From: Hirudinaria manillensis
Lineage: Eukaryota; Annelida; Clitellata; Hirudinida; Hirudinidae
Reading direction: 5' to 3'
NCBI GenBank assembly: GCA_034509925.1
Contig: CM067528.1
Location: 3,845,001-3,909,000, forward strand
DNA length: 64,000 bases
The stretch's first letter is position 1; each line of letters opens with the position of its first letter. The position numbers and the translations under genes are program-made. Below the pieces are notes generated by a model. The model was not told the DNA's origin. It saw only the letters and a list, made by a program, of their open reading frames with translations, and did not search any database. This document shows positions 12,496 through 24,496 of this stretch, in pieces.

Positions 12496-15400
12496 TAACA
12501 ACAACAATAATAATAATAATAATAATAATAATAACGAAATAATAACAAGAGTAACAATAATAATAATATTAGTAATAATAAGTTATGGGCAACATGAAGA
12601 TTAGAACAATGTATTATTATTTTCCTATATTATATTTCTTTTCGTCACCACCAGCAACAACATTTATTTATATTATTTATAAATAATAATATTATAATAA
12701 TTATATTATTATTAGTAGTAGTAGTAGTAAAAGTAGTAGTATTATATTATTTTATAAACAATTTAAATAAATATTGCTACTGATGGTGACGAAAAGAAAT
12801 GAAATCTTCAAGATAATAAAACTTCTGGAATGCAACAAACCCGATGAATTAAAACAAAAACATTTCAAAGTTATTGATAACATTATTTTTTTATTTATTT
12901 AATTATTTATTTATTTATTTATTTATGTATGTATGTATTTATTTATTTATTTATTTATTTTTTTTTTTTTTATTTATTTATTTATTTATTTATTTACTTA
13001 CTTACTTATTTATTTATTTGTATTATTATTATTATTATTATTATTTATTTGTTTGCAATATTATTATTTATATGTTTATTAATTAATTAATGATAATATT
13101 TATTTATTTGTTTAATGATTTCTCAGAATTGAGTGGTTCAGAGCAGTGGAAGAATTCCGTGTTCGGAGTCTTGAAGGATGAATTTGGAATCGAAGAATTT
13201 GGAAAGAAATTGTTCAAGAGAATAAAGGTGGGTGGTCGTTCATTCATTCATTCGTTCGTTCGTTCGTTCGTTCATTATCTGTAAAAAAAATGATGGGATT
13301 GAGCAATTAATTTTTCAGTATTTGTTACTTAATTATTTTTTATTTCATAAACAACGATTTAATGGGTTTATTATAAATTTTTATTTTTATGTAATTCTTC
13401 GTCTTTATAACTTATTCTTTTTTTTTTCTTCTTTTAATAATAATAATTTATTTATTTATTTCTTTCTTTTATTTTATGAACATCTCGAGAAACATTTCCA
13501 ATTATTGTGAATAATATTCCAACAATTCCATTAAAAAATTCTGAATTTTAATTACTAATTATCCAAAAATAATGTAAATAAAAGCTGGAAAATGAAAGTC
13601 TCCATTTATAAAAGCCTGGCTCTTGTCATTAGAATCCGTTTCCAAATTTGGATCATCAACGATGACGTGGAATTGAGTTTGGAGCTCCCCTTTGATGACG
13701 TCATTGTTGGAATTGTGGATGCTCATTGGAAATCAATTGGAAGTAATCGGACTTAAATTCTCTTTTATCCTCCACGGCTTTCCGCAATTACTCTTCTTCC
13801 TTCTTCATTCATTCATTCATTCATTCGTTCGTTCGTTCGTTCATTCAATCATTCACTCCATCTGGAATGGAAGCCATAGAAAGTACAGGGAGCGTACTCC
13901 GATTAGTAGAATGCAGGAAGGTTTATGATGGCTTTTAAGACAATAAATAACGTTTATTATGATTTAAAGTCAATAAATAATGTCTTTAACTTTGTCTAAA
14001 CTAAATATTTCTCAATCTTTTGCGTCTGAACGAATATTTCAGAGCCTTCAGGCCCTGCTTTTGTCTTGAAATATCGGAGGAAAGTGGCATCTTCATTGTG
14101 CATCTTTGCGAGTTTTTCCAGAATCAAATGCCGATAACTCGACGATAAACGCTTCCATTGCCTGCCGATGGCCTTGATAAGCAGACCAAAAGGAAATTAA
14201 TGGCTCAGATAAATTGCTGATAGACAGCCTTCCATCTCTTCCGCATGTGTTAATGACATCATCGTCGTCGTCGTCGTCATCATCATCATCATCGTCATCG
14301 TCATCACCATTATCCTCTGGCAGAACCATCCTTCCAGGCCTGGAGTGGGTAGCAAGACCTCCCTGTCCCTGAAGGTGAGCAGAGCCAAAAAGTCTGTGAC
14401 GTCATCGTCGTCCCCAATTCGCCAATACAACAGCGTCGGTGCAGTCGGTTACGGAGTTGTACTCAGTGACCCTCGTATTCCTGATAATGATTTCTTCAAA
14501 CCCGAGCTGAGATTTCGAATCAGACTAAGGTGAGTTTGGAAAACGTAGGGAAAATATGCGATTAAAATTGTTTTGGTTTTTTTTTTTAATTTTTATTCAA
14601 AAAAAACTTCTTTTGCGACAAAAAGCAGTAAATAATTCTAAGATGATTATTCAACGAACTGCGAAATCACGTGTTCTGTATGACTCATTTTCCTTTGCTG
14701 CTAAATTGTACTCCGGGATGGTATTGTTGTTGTTGTTGTTGTTGTTGCATAGTTGCATAGTTATTCAACACTTACTACAAAACACACAAGGGAGGTGAGC
14801 AATCAGTGAACAAATAAACAAGATCTCTTTTGAGGTAATTTTAGCCCCGAATATCTCTTACCGAGAACACTTGGTATGCACTCGTTCATTTCATTACAGG
14901 TATGGATATCCGTACTATCAGTACACTCAGAATGTCTGTACAATAAGTACTCTGTACGGTCAGGATATTTGTACACTCGGAACATTCAATTATTCAAGAG
15001 TTCAAGTCTTAACATTCGTCCTCAAATTATTCGTTCATCTGCGAACATCTCCTGACGAGCAGAACTTAAACGTAACTTTAAAAACACAAAGATTGAATAA
15101 GATCAAAAATCAAATAATTTAATTAAATTATTGGAAACAATTAGCTGTCATTTACTCCCTCTTCTCGTTTTCTTCTTTCATTTTTATCAACCTCCGAATA
15201 TCGGTTCTTGTAACGATAAATGCACTTCTTCTTGGAATAACGTTGGAGAAGGAAAAAAACATATTCAATCTTTTGTATGGCACACGTAGAAGCAGACAAA
15301 GGAATATGATTGGCCAAGTAATTTAAATTAATTCTTTTCAAATTATATTTTAAATGAACTTTCCCCCCCAAAAAACGTGGCAGGCTTAGTGAATCACCTC

Positions 15401-18400
15401 TTGCCGTAATACAATGGATTAACTGATTTTCGACTACAAGCTCAAAAGTTGTATCTAACATGTCGGCTAAAAATGGCGCAAAGCAGAATTAATGAAAGGT
15501 AGCAGTTGGTACATCTTTCAAGTCAGAGGGCAACTTCTCTCTCTCTCTCTTTACAGACTCAAAACTCTACGTAGTTGTCGATCAGGATGCAGGAAAAAAT
15601 CACTGACTGCTTATTTGCGGATAATGCTCCGATGGAGTTCAGCTATCGCAGAGATAAGTTATCATCAACTTCCTCGTTTCCTAACATTTCAGCTTATCGC
15701 AAAATCTACGCAAAACAGAACCAGGAATTCGTAATAAAAAAACTGATTGCAAGCACAGACGTAACGTTACACACGAGCACAGACAAACACCTAACGTTGT
15801 TCAAAACAAAAGAACAGGAAGAAAAGGAAAAGAGATTGAAGACATTTTCCGTTCATTTGGTCGTTCATCATTCATTTCCTTCTTTCATTTTCCCTTTCAA
15901 ACCTTCATTTGAAGTTTATTCGTTAGCAAGTAAACAGAATTTACATTCCAAATAATCCAAATAATCGAATAATCAGAATAATGCAAACCTCAAAAGGTCC
16001 GATAAACATTTTAGACACAACTTGGCAAATGTTCTGCCAATGAATCTTTTTACAGCCAAAGCCTTCTTTCTATTTCCTGCGGTAAATTTTCCTCCCAGAG
16101 AAATAAACAGCAACAACATTCTACTTTTGCCGATCCGAGCAGATCGCAAATGTCAATCAAATGAAGAAAAAGAAAATCGCAGATTTTCTGAAAAATCATT
16201 TTTCTTTGGAATGGTAATGAGAATGATGTTGATGGTGAGGAATGTTGATGGTGGGAAATGATAATGGCATGGAATGATTACAGTCGATTGCAGAAGAAAC
16301 ACGCTATCGATGAACTTTTGTGAAACTCGCATGAATTTCTTTCCCATGGTCTGAGAAATTTTTCCTGGCATTAAAAAAAAATGGAGCTGATGAATTCCTA
16401 CTCATTCGTTCGACAGGCACAGCAGCTTACAAAGCGACGACGATGCTTCCTCGTGCCAAAGAGAGACGTCCATCAAATTTGCCGATCAAAACGAAGACGG
16501 CCCACTGGACTTGATCCTCTTCACCGGCAGAGTGGCCTTGGCTGACAGTTGCAGTACTTTCATGAAGATCATGGGTCTGGTCAAACCAGATGAAGTGAAA
16601 GACGCTTGTTCGAAAGACCCGCTGTTGTGAGTGACAAATTAAAATCATTATCGAATTACGAGCGGGGTCTAAATTAATTCCAACGGCTTTTTTCATCTTT
16701 TTTTGAAATCTGAGATTCTAAAAATTTATTTCTAAACAATAAGCAGATTAGGATGAAACAAAAGAATTTCATAAAAGGCTCGCCATTTACTTTCGCGGAA
16801 AATTGTGAAATAGGACACGTAATTGTTTTTATGCGAGAGGAATTTGGAAAGATTATTTTGCTCGGTATGCGATGTTTTCCTAGTCTGGAGGAGAACGAGG
16901 AGAAGTGGATATCCGCATAATTGGAATTCTTAAAAGAAATTCTTCGACGTTTAATGTTTTGCCTGTTTTGCAGTGGAAAGTAATAAATATTTAACAGCCA
17001 TTTTGCTCTCGTCGACTGCATGAGGAGAGCTCCAAAGTCCTACACGAGCATGATATATTACAGTCAAGTTGTTTACCTATTCATTCCGAACGATCAAAGA
17101 CATCTTCTTGTCAAGTTCAGACTAGTTCCGGGGAGCGATTCCCTCCGAGAAACTGGAAAGTTGGACGTTCAAGAACAGAAGGAGCCCTGGTTTAGGTTTT
17201 TCACGCTTTGAATTTAATTTAATTTTAGTTTAATTGCGAATAATTTGAAAACAATTTGAACTTTAATCGTTCGCCTACTCTTCTCCAGGCAGCGCAGGCC
17301 CGATGATGTCCAATCAAAAAGTTATTTGAGAGAAGAATTTCAAAAGAGAATGGAAGGTTTTGATGCCGTCAAGTACACCCTTCAGATGCAGATGACAAAC
17401 AAACTTGAGGAAATTTATTGGAATCCTCAGCTGGCACGAAATAACTTTAAATAACTTTTAATAAATTGTTTTACATTAAATCATAAATCGATTCGATTTT
17501 TGACTGTCAATTCTATTGTTGTTTTTATTGCTTGTTTTTTAATTTGATCTTTATTTTGAAATAATTTTGAGTATTTTTCGTTTTCTGATTTTTGATATTG
17601 AAGATATGGGACGAGAGAGAAAGTCCCTGGTTGGATTTGATGCGCATTCAACTGACAACCACGATCCCCCTGACAGCGCTGTGTCGAACTTATTTCAACA
17701 TCGTCGACAAACCGTCTTGTCTTCGCTTCCGTATCCCGAAGTCAGCCGAGGATTTCGACAGTCTTCAATACTGCTTGAGTGGAATGTACACGAGGTTTGA
17801 ACTCGATCACCTTCAAATCATAAACTGGAAAAACGACGCCAGCCTCAAGAGGGAATCGGCGCGTAGGGGTAGGGTCCCCTACTTCGTCACTCTCAGCACT
17901 GCCCCAGTGAAAGACACAAAGTCTCGCGTGGACGTCTTCATTACACTGATAGGTGATTCTTTCACTTTTAACAGGCTTTAAAATTGAAGTCGTTGAGTCT
18001 GATCAAGGCTCGTTTTGGTAGGAACCAGGGGTAGAACCGCCCCCCAAAAGCTCGATTCTCAACTGGACGACGACGAAGACGACAACCTTCCGCCGCCGAG
18101 TGAAGGCTGCGAACATTTCTCCATTAACGTCGAATCGGTAGGAGAAATTCTGGCGGTCAGTTTAACTGTGAGGCACAGACATCTTACGGATGAATGGTTC
18201 TTGAGATATCTCGTCTTATCTGATCCGGAAAGATTACGAGTGCGTCACTTCCCGTGTTACAATGTCGTCCTGTCGAAGGTCACGCTAAGGCCCGGTGAAG
18301 GTCAGAATTTGTCGCAAACATTTTTTAAAACAGTTTATGAGTTTATTCGATTCCAAAATTGATTAAAATTCTTTAAAATGAAATTTGAATTCGAATGCGA

Positions 18401-21400
18401 ACGAAAAGATTTGTTGACTCGAAATCGTATTTCGACCAGTTAGCTTGCCCCAAAAGGACTGCCACGAGTTGCTTCGCCAGGAAAGGCTCCTGGAATTGCG
18501 AGATCGAAAATCTGAATATCAGTGGTACATCGGTTGCAGTCAACCGTTTGGTTGGATCGGTGCCGAGACGACCAGAGATTTGCCGTTGAGCGATCGCTTG
18601 CAGGCGGAGAAATTCGTTGGGATGCCATGGGACATCGATCCTACGGCCATGGAGACGTTGATTCCGTTCTTAGCCACGGCTGCAGCGAGAGGCCTCTTGC
18701 CAAACATTCCTCTTCTCTTTAGACAGACTGGTTCGGCAGGAGACAACTTACCTTCGATCGGACCTCTGCTGAGACGTGCCAAGACAACCACGTCGAGATC
18801 CAGATCGTCGTCGCAGGCGGCTCTTCGTCGATGGAGAAAGATCAGATTTGCCATTGCTTTCATCACTAAGGTTAGTGTTTAATTTGAAACCACCAAATCT
18901 TAGTCTGGGAACTTTATAAGTGAATATCCATGTTCAGGTGAGAATTCCTGACGGTCCAAAGGGTGAAATGTGCAGATCGGTTCAAGATGATATAGATTTC
19001 GGTCGCTACTTTCTTTTGGGACCAAACCCAATTGTGGTCAAACGATTGAGATATTCTCTCCCCCACAACTTCCCAGTCACAGACGCCATGTGCGCCGGTT
19101 ACATAAGCCTCAATAAAACCCTTCAAATGGCCCTCGAGGTTAGGTCAAGTTACTAAAGTAAGATAATCAGCTTATTAAGCCTGAAATAGGCTTGCAGTGG
19201 AAGAGTTTACAAGTTTAATCTCGGAAGTTTGTTTTGTTTATTTTAATGATATCCTTTAAAAAAAAGTAAGCATTTGTACGACTTAAAACAACGTTTCTAA
19301 TCCGCTAGAAACCGTGTAGATGCAAAATCTAGATTTATAATGTTTGTTTAGCGATTGTTTTGACAGCTTTATTTGTCTAAATTTGTTTTATAAAACATTT
19401 TCTTAATTTAGAACCTTGTAAGCAGTCATTTCAAACTTGCGCCTCTGAGCAAGTGGAGTGATTTAATTCAGGTTTTACCAACAATGTCATCATTTCTTAA
19501 TAATATCTCAATAAATTGCATCCAGGAAGGGTCTCTGTATTTGGCGGATTACAACATCCTAGCAGACATTCCGACCGTCCGAAGAGACTCTGACCATCGC
19601 TTCATAGCAGCTCCGATGGTTTTGCTGTACGAAAGAGAATTCGGGGACCTCATTCCATTAGCAATTCAACTTTCACAAAACCCCGGTCTCGATAACCCCA
19701 TTTGGACTCCCCGTGACAACCCAGAGGATTGGATTATGGCGAAACTGTGGGTCAAGTGTGCCGACTATCACTACCACTTTGCCATCTCTCATTTGCTCAA
19801 ATGTCACTTCGCTGCAGAACCTTTCGCCGTCGCCATGATGCGTCAACTTTCGTCATCACATCCGGTTTATAAATTATTGAAACCTCATTTCAGGTGAGTT
19901 TTAATGATGCGACCATCATAATGATAGTAATGATGGTGACGATGACGACGACGTCGTTTGTTTAATTTTTGTATTAAACAAGAAAATACTTTACAGGTAT
20001 TTGATAGTAACGAATACCTTGTTGAGGAGGCACATCCTAAGAAAGAACTGTGCTTTAGACAAATATACTTCTATCGGTTCTGAAGGGTTTTGGTATCTCA
20101 TGCTCAAGTACTTGAGGTGCCACTTTAACTGGGATGAACTCGATCCGCGTAAAGATTTGGCTCAAAGAGAAACAAACAATCCGAGGAAGCTGCCATACTA
20201 TTATTACAGGTGCTAATATTTCATATTTTCAATGGTTAAAGAATTTTAAAGATCAAACAAGTCAGATAATATGATGTAGCATACCATTAAGTGAATTAAG
20301 TGATCCATTTATCATTTTCACCATTTGTCGTTAGAGACGATGCTGTGGCTTTGTGGGAGGTCATCTATCGTTACACGAACGAGATGCTGAAATTGTTTTA
20401 CACGAGCAACGATGACGTTGTCGATGACATGGAATTGCAAAGCTGGATGTCAGACGTGACCGAACACGGATTCCCGGGCCTCGACGATTCATTCAGAAGT
20501 CTGAGAATTTCCAGGGAATTTTCTGGCACCGATAATTTATTGAGGGAAAGTTCAATAAGGAGAGAAAATGTTGATCGATCGTCTGGGAATTTCAGCGATT
20601 TGGATGAAACCAGCGGAACTGGTGAACCAAAGCCGGATTTTGATGGCGAAGCGGAAAAAGAAGGAGAATGTTCGGAGGTCGAGAGTTCTGTGGTGAATCC
20701 ATCAGAAAACAAAGTACCAGACGTCCCCCTTGTCCAGACTAAGGACAGAGGCTCGACAAATGAACGACCAGCTCGTTCCGTAAGGACTTCATCCTCCTCG
20801 TATTCATCAGCTTCTTTTAAATTCAAAAAGCTCCCCAAGAGGACTCCTGAAATGGCTAACATACCTCAGAATATTCGAACAATAGACGAGCTTTCTGACA
20901 TCGTGACGAAATTAATCTTTACGACGACATGTCAACATTCTGCCACTCACACGGAAGCCCTGGACCTCTACGGATTCATTCCAGGTATTCCGGCCATGAT
21001 GAGACAGCCTCCCATGTCGAGAAAGCAAATGTGCACCAGAGAGTTTATTGGAAAATGTCTGCCAGACCAATTCCCTGATGCCTATTACGGTTCGCTCTCA
21101 ACTCTGTTGCAAGTGCACAAACCCGACGAGGCGAGCATTTTACTACGATATTATATTATCATATTAGCTTATTTCCAGCTTACTTTGTTCCACCTCTTTA
21201 GTCATTAAAAGCAATAAATACAAATTGAGGATAAGATGCAGAAAAGGCGAGGTAGAGAACACAAAAAAAAAGATATACGCCAACTATTTTCAATTTCCTT
21301 TACATCAGATTAAGTTTCCAAATCAGATGAACAACTAGTAATTGACTTGCAAATTGCAACAGCATGCAACCTCTGTCGAGTCATAAAAAGCACTTTGTTT

Positions 21401-22049
21401 GATATTCGTACTGGAATGTTAATTGATTTATTAACCAACTGACTTTCCTGCTCCAAAACAAACCTTCAAATCTTCCCTCCATTTTCCACAGAATCAACTC
21501 GGGGACAGCTCAGAAACCTATTTTGTGGAGGAGGAGGCAACGAAAATCACGGAAACTTTCCGACAAGAACTTAACAAACTCACGAAGAACATTCACTACA
21601 GAAACAAGTGCACTGGTATCATGTACCAGAACTTATCTCCACCTTGGATTCCGAATAGTAATGCTCTTTTTTTTTGTAAAAAAAAAAATATATTATTAAA
21701 TATAATTCTAAATGTTAATCATTTCATTCGCTTCGGACACTTTATTACGTTTATCTTTCATTCGATAGGTGTCGAGCCTCTTCCGTTCCTGCCGAAGATT
21801 GCAAAGGAAGAAGCCATGACGGGAAAAAGCGACCCGAGCAAATCTGCCTACATTTACATGTTGACTCCATCCGTTCCGACATCCATACTGCCCATCTGCA
21901 TGTACTTGGCACGTTCAAACCCCGGAAAGGGTGGAGCCAACAGGGCTGCCAGAGCGGCCGCTTTTGACAGACGAGTTGATGGCGTAGGGGTGCCGGGGAG
22001 AGATAAGGAAACCTCTTTCCAAAAACAGAAATTCAATGCCATGTTTTGA
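11024..22049 (+). CDS. Catalase-related allene oxide synthase-like / PLAT / lipoxygenase fusion protein
   Basis: Fifteen phase-consistent exons: 11024-11711, 13127-13227, 14324-14529, 16417-16626, 16998-17195, 17289-17433, 17604-17952, 18022-18300, 18440-18870, 18938-19138, 19526-19893, 19997-20209, 20335-21130, 21492-21657, 21769-22049; 1543 residues. Residues 1-229 are novel: acidic, Thr/Ala-rich. About 231-590 match the heme allene oxide synthase half of coral AOS-LOX fusions (SIKFADQNEDGPLDL, MRRAPKSYTSMIYYSQ, WDERESPWLDL). About 600-725 are a PLAT domain, then the lipoxygenase catalytic domain to about 1452. Iron ligands visible are His1020 and His1025 (HFAISH) and His1331, with His1335 at the Asn/His position (CQHSATH). 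In corals the LOX makes a hydroperoxide that the AOS converts to allene oxide. Here the distal heme His is Asn299, the Asn of the pocket is Phe, the heme Arg is Leu574 while Tyr578 is kept, and about 91 residues follow the usual terminal Ile position. Introns 6 and 13 use apparent GC donors. It may be a diverged enzyme or a pseudoenzyme. Confidence 0.85.
12075..12296. repeat. GAT/GAC microsatellite in fusion-gene intron 1
   Basis: Imperfect GATGAC tract with two pure blocks (12075-12110 and 12265-12296). Long Asp-rich and Met-rich frames are artefacts. It lies in the 1.4-kb first intron of the AOS-LOX gene. Confidence 0.85.
12412..12560. repeat. (AAT)n microsatellite in fusion-gene intron 1
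   Basis: AAT/AAC tract of about 150 bp, second of three large simple repeats in the same intron. Confidence 0.9.
12890..13077. repeat. TTTA and ATT microsatellites just before exon 2
   Basis: TTTA/TGTA tetranucleotides run into a T-run, more TTTA, then ATT. The tract ends about 50 bp upstream of the acceptor at 13126, so it occupies the branch-point neighbourhood of fusion-gene intron 1. Confidence 0.85.
13241..13277. repeat. TTCA/TTCG tetranucleotide repeat
   Basis: ATTC followed by GTTC blocks starting 13 bp after the exon 2 donor (13228). A second array of the same two-block design lies in the same intron at about 13803-13850. Confidence 0.8.
13803..13856. repeat. TTCA/TTCG tetranucleotide repeat, second array
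   Basis: ATTC blocks followed by GTTC blocks, the same order as the array at 13241. Both lie in fusion-gene intron 2. Confidence 0.8.
14257..14310. repeat. TCG/TCA microsatellite abutting exon 3
   Basis: Trinucleotide tract ending about 10 bp upstream of the CAG acceptor of exon 3 (14321-14323) of the fusion gene. Confidence 0.8.
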
Positions 22050-22213
22050 AAAATTTGTCAAATTCATTGCATTAAATTTATAATTTATTAGCTGCCCATA
22101 TGGTGAAATGTTTCAACATATCCTTGAACCAAATCCCACTATCAGTCCAGTAGGAGGTAATTTTAAACAAGTTGATTCCACAGAAGAACCAAGAAGTGAA
22201 ACAATTTATTCAT

Positions 22214-23459
22214 TCACTGAAGGAAGACAACATTTTTGAAGTATTTTGGATTAATATAACCTTCCTCGTCACCTGGCGAAAGTATTACGTTGTTCTCGCT
22301 TCTGAAGAATTTTATGCCATCTGCCAACAAATTAACGTCTTGTACAAATATTTAGGGAAATGCAATTCAATAAAACAGACCACTGATGGCTTTGTCTGCG
22401 TCGATGTATATCAAAACTTTAGAGGATGGACGAAAACCTAAAAAATAAAAGTTTGATGTGAAAAAAAAATCATCCGATTAAAGATTATATTTACAATTAT
22501 CTGAAATACTGAATAGCAAACTAAGCACCACGAAGGCTTGCAAAACATTCACAGCTAATAAAATCCAGAATTCAAAACAAAATTTTAAAGATAACTATTT
22601 TTAAGAGAATATTTTATTTATTTATTAAAGAGACTTTTATTATTTTAAGAGAATTATAAAGGTGTCACTATGAAGTTTATGAGGGAAACTCCAAGACACA
22701 AATAACAAATTATATTAGGAATATTGACAGGAAGCTACCTGAAATGACTTCTTTTGATTGAGGCAAACCTGGACAAAAGTGAATGTAAGTCCGACTCATT
22801 CTGCTCAGACCCTTGAAATTAAAACAAAGCAATTTCAGTCCAGTAGTTGTAAAAAAAAAGTGTGCCTGATGTATAAAAGATTGTGTAACAAAAGATTGAG
22901 TTTGCTTTGAAAAAATCTCACTGCATCTTTTATGAGTTCCCAGGCTTTTTTGTTGGTACCATGTATTACAATAGGAGCATCATCACTGCTTAATATTGGG
23001 ACCAAACTCAAGTCTGGCACCTGAAATAGTGTGATTTTTTTCTGAATACAATTTAAATTTTCTGATTTTTTTTTTTGTAATTTCTCTATTTTCTTGGCTA
23101 AAAGAAAATAAGACTGGACAAAAATTATCTTAACAATAACTTACGTCTATGCTGTGCCCTTGACAAGCTTTAATTTTCCATTTTCCAGAAACATCTTTGA
23201 CCAAAAGAAAGCGCTTCTTATCATTTTTTTCCACGACTTCTGATATGTCATCAAATGTATACCCAGCAAAGTTTTTAATTTTTAACAGATCATCTAAGAA
23301 AATATACCCATCTTCAAAAAAAAAACGTTAGAGTCAGACATTTGCCAAAACTTAGAAAACCAAATCTTAAAAACCTGGCATAATTGATACATCAAGCTTT
23401 TTATCTCCATGCCTCAAGAGCCGACTGAGTTTCTTTGATAGGTGATAAAGTCTTGTTTC
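22214..23459 (-). CDS. TRPT1: tRNA 2'-phosphotransferase 1 (Tpt1/KptA family), 5' end unresolved
   Basis: Six phase-consistent minus-strand exons: 23375-23459, 23145-23311, 22922-23020, 22739-22811, 22381-22437, 22214-22338. The order of conserved blocks is that of the Tpt1/KptA family: LSKKLSRLLRHG, FDDISEVVEKNDKKRFLL, ACQGHSIDVPDLSL, IVIHGTNKKAW, GLSRMSRTYIHFCPGLP, LLADGIKFFRSENNVILSPG, then INPKYF near the C-terminus. The family transfers the splice-junction 2'-phosphate of tRNA to NAD+, releasing mature tRNA. Conserved Arg-His of the RLLRHG block and the His of HIHF/YIHF are present. The second-last intron is only 42 bp. The exon with the start codon was not found; it must lie above 23459 and end in phase 0. 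The stop codon is 164 bp from the stop of the convergent fusion gene. Identification is strong, start unknown. Confidence 0.88.
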
Positions 23460-24496
23460 CTAAATGCAATGACATTAAAGTCATTAATTAAGACATTAAG
23501 GCACATGCCTTAAACTTATTCGTACCATTTACAAAATGGTTGTTTAATGACAGTCGTAAGTTTCTCCAATTTGCCTTTACAAAAAGTTAAGATTATTGAT
23601 TAAATTTCAACCCCTCCTCTCTTAATTTCATAAACTGGAGGAATAAGTCCCTTCGCAACAACCTAAACAAATGTTCTATTTATAGACTTTGGGTATTTCT
23701 ACTGGAAATATAATTCTTTAACTCCAGTTAATTATCAGTTAATTATAGTTAAGATGAAAAGTTTTCAAACTTTGCATCATTGGATGTCCAAACCGTTCCA
23801 TCGACCCCTACACATTATAGACTTTCATTAGATTATTTTGCCAACTTTGTTCCTAATAAATATGAAATTTGATTTTCTTTTGATTTAAATATATTACATA
23901 CGAAAAATGTTTTAATGAAGGAGTGCGGCTAAGATTTGACGTTTTGCGATTGTCTAAGATTTTGCTTCTTTTGTCATTTGCTTTGAAAGCTGAAGTTAAA
24001 AAATTATCTTAAAGTAATAAACTTTATTGTAATTAATAATTTACTTGCTGATAAGCAGTGCAATATTTTATATGAATATTTTATTACCTCGTCGACTTAA
24101 TTGATGCCTTACTTTTCTACGGATATAACCCTACACTGATGTTCGACATTTGACAATGAAACGTGCCTTTATTTCAAGTAATCAACGTTGATAGCCACTC
24201 TTTGACAAATAAAACTGTAGTCAAATATCTACGTAGCAGTGATTCTAATTGGCAATCTAATAACCACAAGACAAAGAAAGCATTTCAGTGTAAAATATAG
24301 AGGTAGAAAGATTTCTTGCTGAAAAAATATTTAAATCACTTGCGAATATCTTAGGAATATCCTGAGCCAGACACATCGTAGATGCAATAAACAAAAACAG
24401 TACGTCGTCCTCAAAAGACTCGCCTTCATTTTAACTCTAGAAAAATACTTCAATTGTTGAAGAAATAAAATAATTTTACTACGAACGCCTCAGAAA
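23460..24496. other. Region between TRPT1 and RIMBP
   Basis: Should hold the missing first TRPT1 exon(s) and the RIMBP 3' UTR, both read from the minus strand. Short candidate exons near 23930-23990 and 24090-24150 exist but do not join in phase, so I do not annotate them. Confidence 0.4.

Noticed and set aside
13575-13755. 56-codon frame in fusion-gene intron 2
   Set aside because: No similarity to the allene oxide synthase family, and exons 2 and 3 already join in phase without it.
22172-22441. Plus-strand open frame that at first looked like a separate small gene or an added fusion-gene exon
   Set aside because: The minus strand of the same bases carries two TRPT1 exons with unmistakable family motifs (LLADGIKFF, NVILSPG) in continuous phase.
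23930-24150. Candidate first exons of TRPT1
   Set aside because: Splice sites exist but none gives a start codon joined in phase 0 to the exon at 23459.
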